DNA of 64,000 nucleotides from a virus: positions 1-64,000 of IMG/VR virus record IMGVR_UViG_3300042090_000199. One strand, given 5' to 3'. A program made the position numbers and the translations under genes. The notes under the pieces were generated by a model, which saw only the letters and a program-made list of their open reading frames with translations, ran no database searches and was not told the DNA's origin. Shown here in pieces: positions 13,792-21,066 of the stretch; positions within the stretch are counted from its first letter, which is position 1; each line of letters begins with the position of its first letter.

Positions 13792-14829
13792 ATGATTGGG
13801 AAGAAGAGGAAGCTGGTAGTAGGTGCGATCATCGCGGTCGTCATCGCTATCGTCGCTGCCGTCATCGGTTCCAACCGAGCAACTGCAGCGCCTATCTACG
13901 GCGATACGTCGGCCACGGTGAGTCCTTTCACCTTGACCGATCACGGACCTCACGTGAGTACGCCGACGCCTCTGACGACGCCAGTGACCGTCCTGCCTGC
14001 GAGCATCCAGTTTCAGGCGATCGGGACGCCGCCCTTCCTCGGGGCGGATACCTGGCAGGTCAGTCCGGCGACGCTGGATGGCTACGCACTCCAGATCAAC
14101 AGCGCAGGTCTCCTGACCCTGACGCCGATCAGTGGAGCGACGCAGACCATCGGGGCTGGTGCTATCGCGGTTTCGGCGACTGACGTCCTCGGCGCGACGG
14201 GGCTGGATACCGTCACTATCGGGTTCGTCGACGCCACACACTCCAGCCTGACACAGGTGTCACACAACCTGCTGAACAACATCTTCGGCCTGAACAACAA
14301 CGCCAACGGCCAGGTCGACTTCTCACTGGTACCGACGCCCGCTCCGGCCGTAACCTGGTCGGCAGGGAACCTGCCCAACGGCACGGCGATGGCATCGAAC
14401 GGTATCCTGACGGCGACGAGCTCGATCCCCGGCGCCTACAATGAGGTGCCTGTGAGGGCTACAGACAGTGGCGGGGCAACAGCCGTCGCGGTCGTGGACC
14501 TGACTATCAAGGGTGCGATCGTCGGTAACGATACGCCGAGGCTGTCGCATGGGTATGCGGTTGCGGGAATCAACAGTTCCCGTGAGAACGTGTTCTACGA
14601 GCAGGACGGGTCGCCGTCCTGGGACCACTTCACCATCGTGGGCCCCGGCGCGATCAACGGTCACCAGGGTTGGGTTCACGGCCAGCTCGGACTGAACGAA
14701 GCGGTCTACGGAGGCCTGCTGGCGGGTCACGGTTACACCGTGTTCTACCAGCCGGTGACCGGACCAGGCTCGACCACGCCGTGGCCGGGTGCACACTGGG
14801 GCTACGTCTACTTCATTAGCGGACGATAG
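13792..14829 (+). CDS. Membrane-anchored surface protein with Ig-like repeats (345 aa)
   Basis: ATG 13792 follows GAAAGGAACCCGATCC. The N-terminus is MIGKKRKLVV plus about 17 hydrophobic residues, a signal anchor or signal peptide ending near RATAAP. The exported part contains Ig/cadherin-like segments: GILTATSSIPGAYNEVPVRATD resembles the closing half of a He_PIG-type domain. A C-terminal Trp/Gly-rich domain ends near 345. The gene sits in the early arm, not with virion genes, so it may act on the infected cell surface. Binding partner unknown. Confidence 0.7.
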   Translation: MIGKKRKLVVGAIIAVVIAIVAAVIGSNRATAAPIYGDTSATVSPFTLTDHGPHVSTPTPLTTPVTVLPASIQFQAIGTPPFLGADTWQVSPATLDGYALQINSAGLLTLTPISGATQTIGAGAIAVSATDVLGATGLDTVTIGFVDATHSSLTQVSHNLLNNIFGLNNNANGQVDFSLVPTPAPAVTWSAGNLPNGTAMASNGILTATSSIPGAYNEVPVRATDSGGATAVAVVDLTIKGAIVGNDTPRLSHGYAVAGINSSRENVFYEQDGSPSWDHFTIVGPGAINGHQGWVHGQLGLNEAVYGGLLAGHGYTVFYQPVTGPGSTTPWPGAHWGYVYFISGR

Positions 14830-14906
14830 TTACCTGAACGTCCTGTCCGAGCCGTACGGCGCGGGAACGCCTTACGAGGCGGCTCGGGCAGGGCCTTGAG
14901 GTAACT
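14828..14906 (+). other. Long hairpin of the GTCCTG family (member 1)
   Basis: An outer 8-bp stem (14828-14835 with 14899-14906) and an inner 13-bp stem (14842-14854 with 14880-14892) enclose 25 bases. The 5' side reads GAACGTCCTG and the 3' side CAGGGCCTTGAGG. The outer stem starts within the stop codon of the preceding gene. The next hairpin repeats both motifs. Confidence 0.65.
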
Positions 14907-14914
14907 ATGGCAGT

Positions 14915-14965
14915 TGCCTTGAATGTCCTGTTCAGTTCTGGGTGCTGAACAGGGCTTTGAGGGCA
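14915..14965 (+). other. Long hairpin of the GTCCTG family (member 2)
   Basis: CCTGTTCAG (14927-14935) pairs with CTGAACAGG (14945-14953). TGCC (14915-14918) pairs with GGCA (14962-14965), and the side sequences GAATGTCCTG and CAGGGCTTTGAGG match member 1. It ends just before the ribosome site of the gene at 14989. Confidence 0.65.
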
Positions 14966-14988
14966 TTCTACAAAGGGAGGAACAAATA

Positions 14989-15312
14989 ATGACTAACTAC
15001 TACCCGAATAAGGACCGTACTGTACGTCTAGGGCGTCCACCAGCCTATCCTTGGAAAGAGTGGACTGACGGCACAGAGCGTCTTCTGGTTGAAGGGAAAG
15101 ACTTCCGGTGCATGGCTGAAAGCTTCGCCCTTCTAGCACGACGTACTGCACGTGTTCGAGGACTCCATGTGACAGTTTCTACCATAGCCGTTCCGAAGAG
15201 TGCAAAGACTCCGCTAGAGGTCAAAGTGAACGACGAACCTCAAAACCTTCAGCCAGGTAACACCTACGTCCTGCTCAAGTTCGAGCGGGAAGAGACTGAT
15301 GATGAGTCATGA
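14989..15312 (+). CDS. Small protein of unknown function (107 aa)
   Basis: ATG 14989 follows AAAGGGAGGAACAAATA; the in-frame ATG at 14923 lies inside a hairpin. The 107-residue product has a basic N-terminus and a beta-rich C-terminal half. The stop overlaps the next start by four bases. Function unknown. Confidence 0.7.
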   Translation: MTNYYPNKDRTVRLGRPPAYPWKEWTDGTERLLVEGKDFRCMAESFALLARRTARVRGLHVTVSTIAVPKSAKTPLEVKVNDEPQNLQPGNTYVLLKFEREETDDES

Positions 15313-15731
15313 CCATCGAAGTAGACCAGGATAAGTTCCGAGGCACTTGCCAGAACTATCGACACGGCCTAAGTTCGGACTACACCTGCCGCGTAGTACG
15401 ACCTGAAAACGGTCCTCTGAAGGTGTGCAGTAATTGTACTACATGGAGTATTACGGACGTTATCTACGAGGACTTGTACAAGGTCAGGATAGCGCAGACC
15501 TACGACTGGTGGCGCAGTGAGTTTATCAGGACAGGGCATTCTTACGCCAAGGACCGAATGACTGACCTGTATGCGGAACCTGTCACTACAGTAGCTGTCA
15601 AGGAGCCTATGCAAGTTCCAGTTAAGAGGCAGCCACCATCGTATCTATCCGTCGAAGACTCTGTCAGGGTAATACTGCTCTTCATCATAATCGTAGCCTT
15701 GTTCGTCGGGGTGTTCGTCGCGGTACTCTAG
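15309..15731 (+). CDS. Membrane protein with Cys pairs (140 aa)
   Basis: ATG 15309 overlaps the upstream stop. The N-terminal half carries C14, C27, C40 and C43 (the last two as CSNC). The last 24 residues are one strong membrane helix (VRVILLFIIIVALFVGVFVAVL), so the protein is tail-anchored with its N-terminus in the cytoplasm. Function unknown. Confidence 0.75.
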   Translation: MTIEVDQDKFRGTCQNYRHGLSSDYTCRVVRPENGPLKVCSNCTTWSITDVIYEDLYKVRIAQTYDWWRSEFIRTGHSYAKDRMTDLYAEPVTTVAVKEPMQVPVKRQPPSYLSVEDSVRVILLFIIIVALFVGVFVAVL

Positions 15732-15781
15732 TCACAAACACAGTCTGCGAAAATTCAAGAATTTTTCCCCTCAGTAGCCTC

Positions 15782-15811
15782 TTGCAAGCCTCTTGAGGCT
15801 GCAGCTATAAT
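15782..15811 (+). promoter_or_regulatory. Promoter P4 (TTGCAA-18-TATAAT)
   Basis: TTGCAA (15782-15787), 18 bases, then TATAAT (15806-15811). AGCCTC directly precedes the -35 box, as at P5 and P7. A 7-bp AAAATTC/GAATTTT hairpin lies upstream near 15752. It would drive the gene at 15862 and the structured region after it. Confidence 0.8.
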
Positions 15812-15861
15812 ATTAACATACGCAGAAATGTGAAGCAGACTAGGGACAACAGGAGCTGATC

Positions 15862-16473
15862 ATGGCAAGCAGGCGTAGAGCCGCTCAACAGCCTGTGTCG
15901 GCGGACGAGCAAGAAGGGACAAACGAGATGACCGAAACTGACTTCGACGAAACCGTCGCTGTCGACGAAAAGCCTGAGCCGACCTACGACGAGCTGAAGG
16001 CTCGCGTCGTCGAGCTCGAGGAGCAGCTGGCCGCGGCAACCAAGTCGAAGACCAAGAAGGACAAGCCGGAGAAGCGCAAGCCTGATCTTCCCGACGGCTA
16101 TATCTCCCCTGTAGCCTTCCGTCACAAGCTGGTGGAGCTCGGCCTGGCCAACGAGAGCATGAGCCCTGTGCAGGTTTACGGGCTGGTACGCAAGGCCTCG
16201 TCCAACGGCATGCCTGTCAAGCACTTCGACAAGGCCGGCAACGTGTACGACGAGATCCAGACGCACCCCGTCACCAACGAGACGCTCACGCGGCCCGGCC
16301 TCATCGAGGAAGACGCTCTCAAGTGGTGGAAGGACCGTCCGAAGCGTCAGCCTGGCCAGCCCAAGCCGAAGACCGAAGGTGAGTCTGCGGACGCCTCCGA
16401 GGACTCGGATCTCGAGGACGCCGCCGCGGCCGAAGACCTTGCGGCGGACGAGGATTTTGACGAGGCCGAGTAG
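15862..16473 (+). CDS. Acidic-tailed HTH-like protein (203 aa)
   Basis: ATG 15862 follows AACAGGAGCTGATC. Layout: acidic N-terminus (20-45), a coiled-coil segment (about 46-65, EELEARVVELEEQL type), a Lys-rich stretch, a globular core (about 80-155) with ISPVAFRHKLVELGL and SPVQVYGLVRKASSNG, then a long Asp/Glu/Ala tail. The core resembles the HTH-like segment of the gene at 7774. It is GC-rich and has its own promoter, so it is probably abundant. DNA binding is likely; its precise role is unknown. Confidence 0.75.
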   Translation: MASRRRAAQQPVSADEQEGTNEMTETDFDETVAVDEKPEPTYDELKARVVELEEQLAAATKSKTKKDKPEKRKPDLPDGYISPVAFRHKLVELGLANESMSPVQVYGLVRKASSNGMPVKHFDKAGNVYDEIQTHPVTNETLTRPGLIEEDALKWWKDRPKRQPGQPKPKTEGESADASEDSDLEDAAAAEDLAADEDFDEAE

Positions 16474-16744
16474 CAAACGTCCTGTCTGAGTGTTCCTAGG
16501 AATGGCGAGGCTCCGCTCAGACAGGATCCAAACGTCCTGTTCGGACCTGGGGTTTACAGCGGGCACCGAACAGGACCCAGACACCCTGATCTAGAGTCCC
16601 TAATAGGGTTCGTCCCAGTGGTAGGTATCTAGGTCAGGGCCCGAACGTCCTGCTCGGGAAGTGGCAACGATCCGTCTAGGAGCTCCTAGGCGACGACCAC
16701 ACGCCCGAGCAGGACTCAAACGTCCAGCTAGGCGCGTCTAGGAC
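16474..16744 (+). repeat. Array of five AACGTCCTG hairpins
   Basis: Four long hairpins follow each other: A 16480-16490 with 16516-16526 (11 bp), B 16534-16544 with 16566-16576 (11 bp), C 16584-16594 with 16629-16639 (11 bp, one G-T) and D 16647-16658 with 16704-16715 (12 bp). A short fifth (E) is at 16722-16744. Three begin AACGTCCTG, and the linkers resemble TC(C)AAACG. C and D contain inner hairpins. No T-runs follow. Members at 14,828 and 14,915 belong to the same family. Function unknown; repeated small RNAs or processing sites are possible. Confidence 0.65.
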
Positions 16745-16896
16745 ACCAAGGTTTCGATAGCTCGACCATGGTGTGGAAAGAAGCGGAAGCAGGACGAAAA
16801 GGCGAAGGGGACAACGCAGGTGAAGCGCAGACCAGCAGGCGCACCAGTCACACGTCCTGCCGAGTTGAACCACACCTCTGGTGTCCCCTTCGTCGC

Positions 16897-16975
16897 GTCG
16901 GGACGACACATGTGGGTGTCAGCACCGAGTACGCGCTCGGAACGTGTTGCACTGGTTCGAATCCAGGTCCCGGCT
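16897..16975 (+). tRNA. tRNA-like element, non-canonical
   Basis: A 7-bp acceptor-like stem (16897-16903 with 16968-16974, one G-T) encloses a D-like arm (16906-16909 with 16916-16919). It also encloses a 5-bp central stem CCGAG/CTCGG with a 6-base loop, and a T-arm with the hallmark GGTTCGAATCC (16954-16964). The central loop is one base short and the D loop lacks the usual final A, so I cannot assign an anticodon. It may be a decayed tRNA or a tRNA-shaped RNA. Confidence 0.35.
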
Positions 16976-16977
16976 CG

Positions 16978-17009
16978 AGGCTCCGTCGTTCTCCCGTTCG
17001 ACGGAGCCT
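16978..17009 (+). other. Perfect 11-bp hairpin after the tRNA-like element
   Basis: AGGCTCCGTCG (16978-16988) pairs with CGACGGAGCCT (16999-17009) around TTCTCCCGTT. It begins three bases after the tRNA-like element and might end or process its transcript. Confidence 0.6.
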
Positions 17010-17078
17010 GCCTAGGTCGACCATCCGCAAAGGGAGTACACACACGAGGATGCTTCGGTCAGACTCCACCTAGGCATT

Positions 17079-17419
17079 ACGCCGGCCCGGCGGCGTGCGT
17101 CTTGCTTCACCCTCCAGTGGCAGACGCGAAGGGTTCACCCCACTCACCGGGACCCACAATCGTAGCTGGCAGGAACACTCAACCTCGAGGACTCTTGAGT
17201 AAGGTCCGAAGCCGAGAGCACGTTTGCCTTATTGGCCCGTGCGCTAATATCGAGCCAGCCACTCAATCACCGGGCTGTCAGATGCGTAGTCTGAACAGCT
17301 GGCGGCCCGGCCATAACCCTGGGAGCACCTCCTATGGGCGGTCGATCGCGACAAGGCAAGCCGGGCCTGCTCTGCTGATCCTGCCCATGCGTGGCGGTGC
17401 AGCGGGAGGTGCTCCCAGG
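17079..17419 (+). ncRNA. Candidate structured non-coding RNA region
   Basis: Hairpins follow almost without gap: 17079-17096, 17098-17126, 17177-17200, 17215-17245 and 17270-17310 (CCGGGC/GCCCGG with an inner bulged stem). The last is a perfect 15-bp stem 17318-17332 with 17405-17419 enclosing a 72-base branched interior that has ATGGGC/GCCCAT and GTCG/CGAC stems. The one long frame across it (16820-17500) has the composition of a tRNA shadow and no ribosome site. The region lies downstream of P4 and next to the tRNA-like element, a setting shared by large phage RNAs such as GOLLD and ROOL. Identity unproven. Confidence 0.45.
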
Positions 17420-17499
17420 CCGACTGAAGGCTGCTGGATGTGTAGGCTTAATCTACAGCATAGAGTACCTGACCAGTGTGACGTAAGAGAGGAGCGGTA

Positions 17500-17883
17500 A
17501 TGCCTACAGCTGTTGACGCTCGTCTGTACGAGCAGTGCTGCAAGGTCTACGACGCCATGAACGAAGCCGCACAGACCCGTAACGCCGACGGAGTCGCTGT
17601 CTATCGAGGTTACACGACCTACCTTCTTGAGCAGTGCGGCTACTCGATCAGCATTTACACTCCGGTCATGCGTAGACTTCGATCCATGGGTTGCGTTCAG
17701 CAAAAGGTCCGCGGAGGCCGTGGTATTCCTAGCGAGTGGCTAGTCATTAAGCCTCCGACGCGTGCGGCCTTTGCTCAGGGTGGGCAGCGATGGATGGCAC
17801 AACAGGAGCGCATTTCGGATTTGGAAGCTCGTGTCGAGATTCTCGAGGCACGCCTGGAAGAAGTCCCAGAAGAAGCCGTATAA
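17500..17883 (+). CDS. Winged-helix-type protein with coiled-coil tail (127 aa)
   Basis: ATG 17500 follows AGAGAGGAGCGGTA. Residues about 8-85 read as a winged helix (VYDAMNEAAQ, YLLEQCGYSISIYTPVMRRL, then QQKVRGGRGIPSEW as the wing). Residues 103-125 form a short coiled coil (RISDLEARVEILEARLEE). It probably binds DNA as a dimer and may regulate transcription. It is the first gene after the structured region. Confidence 0.7.
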   Translation: MPTAVDARLYEQCCKVYDAMNEAAQTRNADGVAVYRGYTTYLLEQCGYSISIYTPVMRRLRSMGCVQQKVRGGRGIPSEWLVIKPPTRAAFAQGGQRWMAQQERISDLEARVEILEARLEEVPEEAV

Positions 17884-17967
17884 ATAATTCAGTAATAGCC
17901 AGTTCCTTTTTTCACTATAGGCCAGTAATCCAAATACTAAATACGAAATAGTCGGGAGGTGTTAGCA

Positions 17968-18036
17968 ATGCGTAACTGGCTACACGATCTGGTCGAGGCT
18001 CTTTGCGACCATCCGGAATTGGACGATGACCTGTGA
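17968..18036 (+). CDS. Tiny protein (22 aa)
   Basis: ATG 17968 follows GGGAGGTGTTAGCA, a strong ribosome site. The 22-residue frame (MRNWLHDLVEALCDHPELDD) ends at TGA 18034-18036, overlapping the next GTG start by four bases. This coupling suggests a real peptide or a translated leader. The 84 bases upstream of it (17884-17967) are AT-rich and hold no clear promoter. Confidence 0.5.
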   Translation: MRNWLHDLVEALCDHPELDDDL

Positions 18037-18278
18037 AGTGGCAAACAATTCACCCTGCTACATGCGCACACTGCGGGACTCCTGTAACAGATGTGAGACA
18101 CGTATGCGAACAGGCAATCAAGGACTGGCTAGCTCTGAATGCTGAGACATCTGTCCTACCTAAGCCTGGAAGATTCGTGTACGAAATCTTCCGAGAGCTT
18201 CAGGCCAAACCTTATCGTACGCTAGACCCTGATCCGTCTATACGTCCACCGATGGAAGACGTGATCAGCGACCTATAG
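18033..18278 (+). CDS. Zinc-ribbon-like small protein (81 aa)
   Basis: GTG 18033 overlaps the upstream stop (GTGA). The 81-residue product has CAHCG near residues 11-15 and a later HVC, a possible metal site, then a helical and basic C-terminus. Function unknown. Confidence 0.65.
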   Translation: MKWQTIHPATCAHCGTPVTDVRHVCEQAIKDWLALNAETSVLPKPGRFVYEIFRELQAKPYRTLDPDPSIRPPMEDVISDL

Positions 18279-18289
18279 GAGACAATAGT

Positions 18290-18412
18290 ATGCCCTGGTA
18301 CTTCTGGGTCTTCGTAGGTCTCTGCGGAGCCTGTGTTCTAGTTCTCCTGGTGTTCGTCGTCTTCCTAGGTTACATGCTAAAGCATTCCGGCGAAGGAAGA
18401 GGTAGTCGATAG
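18290..18412 (+). CDS. Single-pass membrane mini-protein (40 aa)
   Basis: ATG 18290 follows TAGGAGACAATAGT. The 40-residue product starts MPWYFWVFVGL and is one membrane helix of about 25 residues with a short basic tail. Function unknown; it is one of several such mini-proteins in this arm. Confidence 0.65.
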   Translation: MPWYFWVFVGLCGACVLVLLVFVVFLGYMLKHSGEGRGSR

Positions 18413-18415
18413 CAT

Positions 18416-18574
18416 ATGAACTGTCGAACTTGTGGGGCGGAACTAATTCCAGGCACAGTCTCCGAAGGCGGTAACTGGACTAAAGATCGTCAGCAGAGCC
18501 AAGCCTACGAGTGCACGCCCTGTAACGCTCCTCAGAATTGTAACTGTGTAAGTCTGTACGGAGTATTGTTGTGA
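18416..18574 (+). CDS. Cys-rich mini-protein (52 aa)
   Basis: ATG 18416 is three bases after the previous stop. The 52-residue product has CRTC (3-6), CTPC (33-36) and CNC near the end, consistent with a zinc ribbon. It overlaps the helicase start by four bases (GTGA), so it is coupled to it and may be a helper; that is inference. Confidence 0.65.
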   Translation: MNCRTCGAELIPGTVSEGGNWTKDRQQSQAYECTPCNAPQNCNCVSLYGVLL

Positions 18575-20061
18575 CTACGACACTATACCAGCAACTATAC
18601 AGGTTCCAACAAGAGCTCGTCGACAAGTTGGGAAGTCCTGATATTCCAGCCCGTCTCATTGGGGACGAAATGGGAACCGGCAAGACATATGAGGCTATAG
18701 CCATCGAAGACCGTCTACGACGCACACACACAGGCACCAAGATGCGCACCCTCATTGTTGCGCCTTGGAGCGTTCATGAAACCTGGAAACGTAAGCTCAT
18801 AGAGCTACTTGGTCTAAAGCCTGCTGATGTTGTTGTTATTGACCGTAAGAAGAGGACTACCTTTCTACGAGCTGTCCAGCTCGGCCAGGCCAAGTATTAT
18901 ATTGTGCACTACGAAGCTCTGCGCATTGCAGACATGCAGCCGTTGCAGCGCATCCATTGGTTCCATATCATTGCAGACGAGATTCATCGAATCAAGTCTC
19001 CTAAAGCATTGCAGACGAAAGCTTTTAAGCGTCTCAAGGCTCAGTTTAAGACAGGCATGTCTGGTTCGATTGCAGACGATCGCCCTCAGGACTTCTGGAG
19101 CCCTCTACACTGGGCTCGTCCTGATCTGTTTCCGAACGTCTCGACGAAGGACCCTACCAAACTATTCGTCAAGGACTGGTGCGAGACTGAAGAGTTCGAA
19201 GGCCGTTTTCTCGGTATCGACGACGATGGTAACGAACTCCATCAGATGCATAAGCGTGTCACAGGTATGCGTCAGGATCGTCTCGACGAGTTTCACGCGC
19301 TTATCGCGCCGTTCTATATGCGTCGGCTGAAAGAAGACGTTCTCGATCTGCCTGAGAAGGTTTTCAGTCCCGTTCACGTTACCTTGTACGCCGGACAGCA
19401 AAAGGTGTACGACCAGCTGAAGCGTGAGTTCATAGCTTGGATCGGCGAACACGAAGACGAAGAGCTACGAATCAACCGTATGTTCGTCTTCGCACAGCTC
19501 GTGCGTCTGCAGCAAGCTGCCCTAGCGTCCTTGATGTTCAGGGATACTGGCAAGGCTGACCGCTTCGGCAAGCCGATCAAGAAGGTTGCACTACGTGAAC
19601 CTTCAGCCAAACTAGATGCCTTTGTAGACTGGGCTTCTGACGTTAACAGTCCTGTCGTCGTGTTCAGTCAAAGCAGAGGCATGATAGACCTGACTGCAGC
19701 AAGACTTGATGCAGCCGGAGCTCGCGTAGGCGTTTACACAGGCGGAACTCCTGATAAAGTTCGTCAGCAAATCATAGACAACTTCAGCGCAGGCAAGCTA
19801 GACTTCTTTCTTGGCACGATCAAGGCTGGAGGAGAAGGCGTTGACGGTCTGCAACGAGCGTCTAGCACAATGGTGTTTTTTGATAGGGCCTGGGGACCGT
19901 TCAGGAATAAGCAAGCTGAAGATCGTCTGCATCGTGAAGGTCAGAAGAGTTCGGTCCAAATCGTTGACTTCTACGCTCCGAAAACTGTAGATGCAAAGGT
20001 TCGAGCGACAAATATCCGTAAGTGGCGAGACCTTCGCCAGATCCTAGGAGATGAGAGATAG
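18571..20061 (+). CDS. SNF2-family DNA helicase/translocase (496 aa)
   Basis: GTG 18571 overlaps the upstream stop. The protein has the superfamily-2 SNF2 layout: motif I GDEMGTGKT (31-39), motif Ia LIVAPWSVHETW, motif II ADEIH (135-139), motif III GMSGS, then the C-terminal half with VVFSQSRGMID, motif V GGEGVDGLQRAS and motif VI QAEDRLHREGQ (about 448-458). It is shorter than cellular SNF2 proteins and has no accessory domain. It hydrolyses ATP to translocate on double-stranded DNA; phage copies are thought to help replication, recombination or protein removal. Confidence 0.92.
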   Translation: MTTTLYQQLYRFQQELVDKLGSPDIPARLIGDEMGTGKTYEAIAIEDRLRRTHTGTKMRTLIVAPWSVHETWKRKLIELLGLKPADVVVIDRKKRTTFLRAVQLGQAKYYIVHYEALRIADMQPLQRIHWFHIIADEIHRIKSPKALQTKAFKRLKAQFKTGMSGSIADDRPQDFWSPLHWARPDLFPNVSTKDPTKLFVKDWCETEEFEGRFLGIDDDGNELHQMHKRVTGMRQDRLDEFHALIAPFYMRRLKEDVLDLPEKVFSPVHVTLYAGQQKVYDQLKREFIAWIGEHEDEELRINRMFVFAQLVRLQQAALASLMFRDTGKADRFGKPIKKVALREPSAKLDAFVDWASDVNSPVVVFSQSRGMIDLTAARLDAAGARVGVYTGGTPDKVRQQIIDNFSAGKLDFFLGTIKAGGEGVDGLQRASSTMVFFDRAWGPFRNKQAEDRLHREGQKSSVQIVDFYAPKTVDAKVRATNIRKWRDLRQILGDER

Positions 20062-20062
20062 C

Positions 20063-20482
20063 ATGGAAGACCTACAGGACCGTATCTACACCGTCGTCGA
20101 GGAAGCCCTTCCTCTGAGTAGTACAGGTCTCAATGTCCTGGGGTTCGACGTAGTCTTCGGCAACTGGGACGTCAACGGGAATCCTACTGCAGCCTACGCC
20201 ATAATCATCGTCGCTAGGCCTACGCTACCTGGAGGCGCGGCGCTCCTGGATAACAGTCCTGCAGACGTACACGTTCAGATCATCGGTCAGGTGACTCTTG
20301 AAGGACCTGCAGGAGACTTCTATCCCTCCGACAAGACTATTCGGGCACACGTCAAGACAGCCTGCGACGCGATGCGTCTGAAGGCGACGCAGAAGCAGGC
20401 ACCTTCTAACGGTGGTGCAGTACCACCTAACCCGTTCACGGAGGCTCTCAAGCGTCATCAACAGCAGCGTGAGCAAGGATAG
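20063..20482 (+). CDS. Protein of unknown function (139 aa)
   Basis: ATG 20063 is two bases after the helicase stop and is better spaced from AGGAG than ATG 20051. The product has an alpha/beta body with the strand AAYAIIIVARP and a polar tail of Gln and Pro. It is probably co-transcribed with the helicase. No family is recognised. Confidence 0.7.
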   Translation: MEDLQDRIYTVVEEALPLSSTGLNVLGFDVVFGNWDVNGNPTAAYAIIIVARPTLPGGAALLDNSPADVHVQIIGQVTLEGPAGDFYPSDKTIRAHVKTACDAMRLKATQKQAPSNGGAVPPNPFTEALKRHQQQREQG

Positions 20483-20516
20483 TAACGATACCTCAAAAAG
20501 ATCTTGCTGGAGCCTC

Positions 20517-20546
20517 TAGCATTTCTGTTAGGTCTCGTGATATAAT
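20517..20546 (+). promoter_or_regulatory. Promoter P5 (TAGCAT-18-TATAAT)
   Basis: TAGCAT (20517-20522), 18 bases, then TATAAT (20541-20546). AGCCTC precedes the -35 box, and AAAAAGATCTTGCT lies upstream as at P1. It opens the queE block. Confidence 0.8.
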
Positions 20547-20582
20547 TAAGTAAGGAAAGAATAGTGGTGTTCGGGAGCGGCT

Positions 20583-20780
20583 GTGAGTCGTAAGTATAAC
20601 TGTAAACATCCGAACCGTGGCATTTCGAAGTACATCGATCGTCTTAGACGTAGAGGCCTTAGTAAGGCGCCCAGGATGGAACCTCTAGCAGACCTGAAGA
20701 AGCGTCAGAAGATCGAACCTATTCCCGAGTCTGAGATAGTCCGAGCAGGCTGGGGTCTCGGAGGCGAAGATGTCGGCTGA
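20583..20780 (+). CDS. Small basic protein (65 aa)
   Basis: GTG 20583 is about 30 bases after the expected P5 start site. The 65-residue product is Lys/Arg-rich (MSRKYNCKHPNRGISKYI) and may bind nucleic acid. It overlaps the next gene by 11 bases. Function unknown. Confidence 0.65.
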   Translation: MSRKYNCKHPNRGISKYIDRLRRRGLSKAPRMEPLADLKKRQKIEPIPESEIVRAGWGLGGEDVG

Positions 20781-21066
20781 AGAAGACTTTCAGGCGTTCT
20801 GGGAAAAGAAGACAGGAACCTCCAATAGACATCCTAGAGAAGTCCTCATACGAGGTTACCAGTTTTACGATCTTCTTCTAGAGGCCTTCACAGCAGGGCG
20901 TGAAAGTGTCGAACCGGTTATCAATCCTGAATGGTGCAAGGAGATAGTTACCTTGCACAGGTCCAACTCGAACTTCTGGACCATACCAGAACTAGCCAAG
21001 CTATTCCAACTTCCAGAAGACCAAGTCAGGGAGATCCTGAATGCCAAGCAAGACGCTACTGGTTAA
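20770..21066 (+). CDS. Helical protein with HTH-like end (98 aa)
   Basis: ATG 20770 follows CGGAGGCGAAG. The 98-residue product is helical. Its last 25 residues (WTIPELAKLFQLPEDQVREIL) fit a helix-turn-helix, so DNA binding is possible. It overlaps queE by 26 bases. Confidence 0.7.
   Translation: MSAEEDFQAFWEKKTGTSNRHPREVLIRGYQFYDLLLEAFTAGRESVEPVINPEWCKEIVTLHRSNSNFWTIPELAKLFQLPEDQVREILNAKQDATG

Noticed and set aside
15805-16584. Leftward frame of 259 codons opposite the acidic HTH-like gene
   Set aside because: Leu/Val/Arg-rich antisense of an Asp/Glu-rich gene; composition is fully explained by the coding strand, and it covers a promoter and hairpin array.
16474-16744. CRISPR array
   Set aside because: The hairpins share starts and linkers but not a constant repeat; stem bases change with pairing kept, there are no constant-length spacers and no cas genes beyond a lone Cas4-like nuclease typical of phages.
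16820-17500. Long rightward reading frame of 226 codons
   Set aside because: It has no ribosome site, crosses many perfect hairpins and the tRNA-like element, and its translation has the Arg/Pro/Ser make-up of a structured-RNA shadow.
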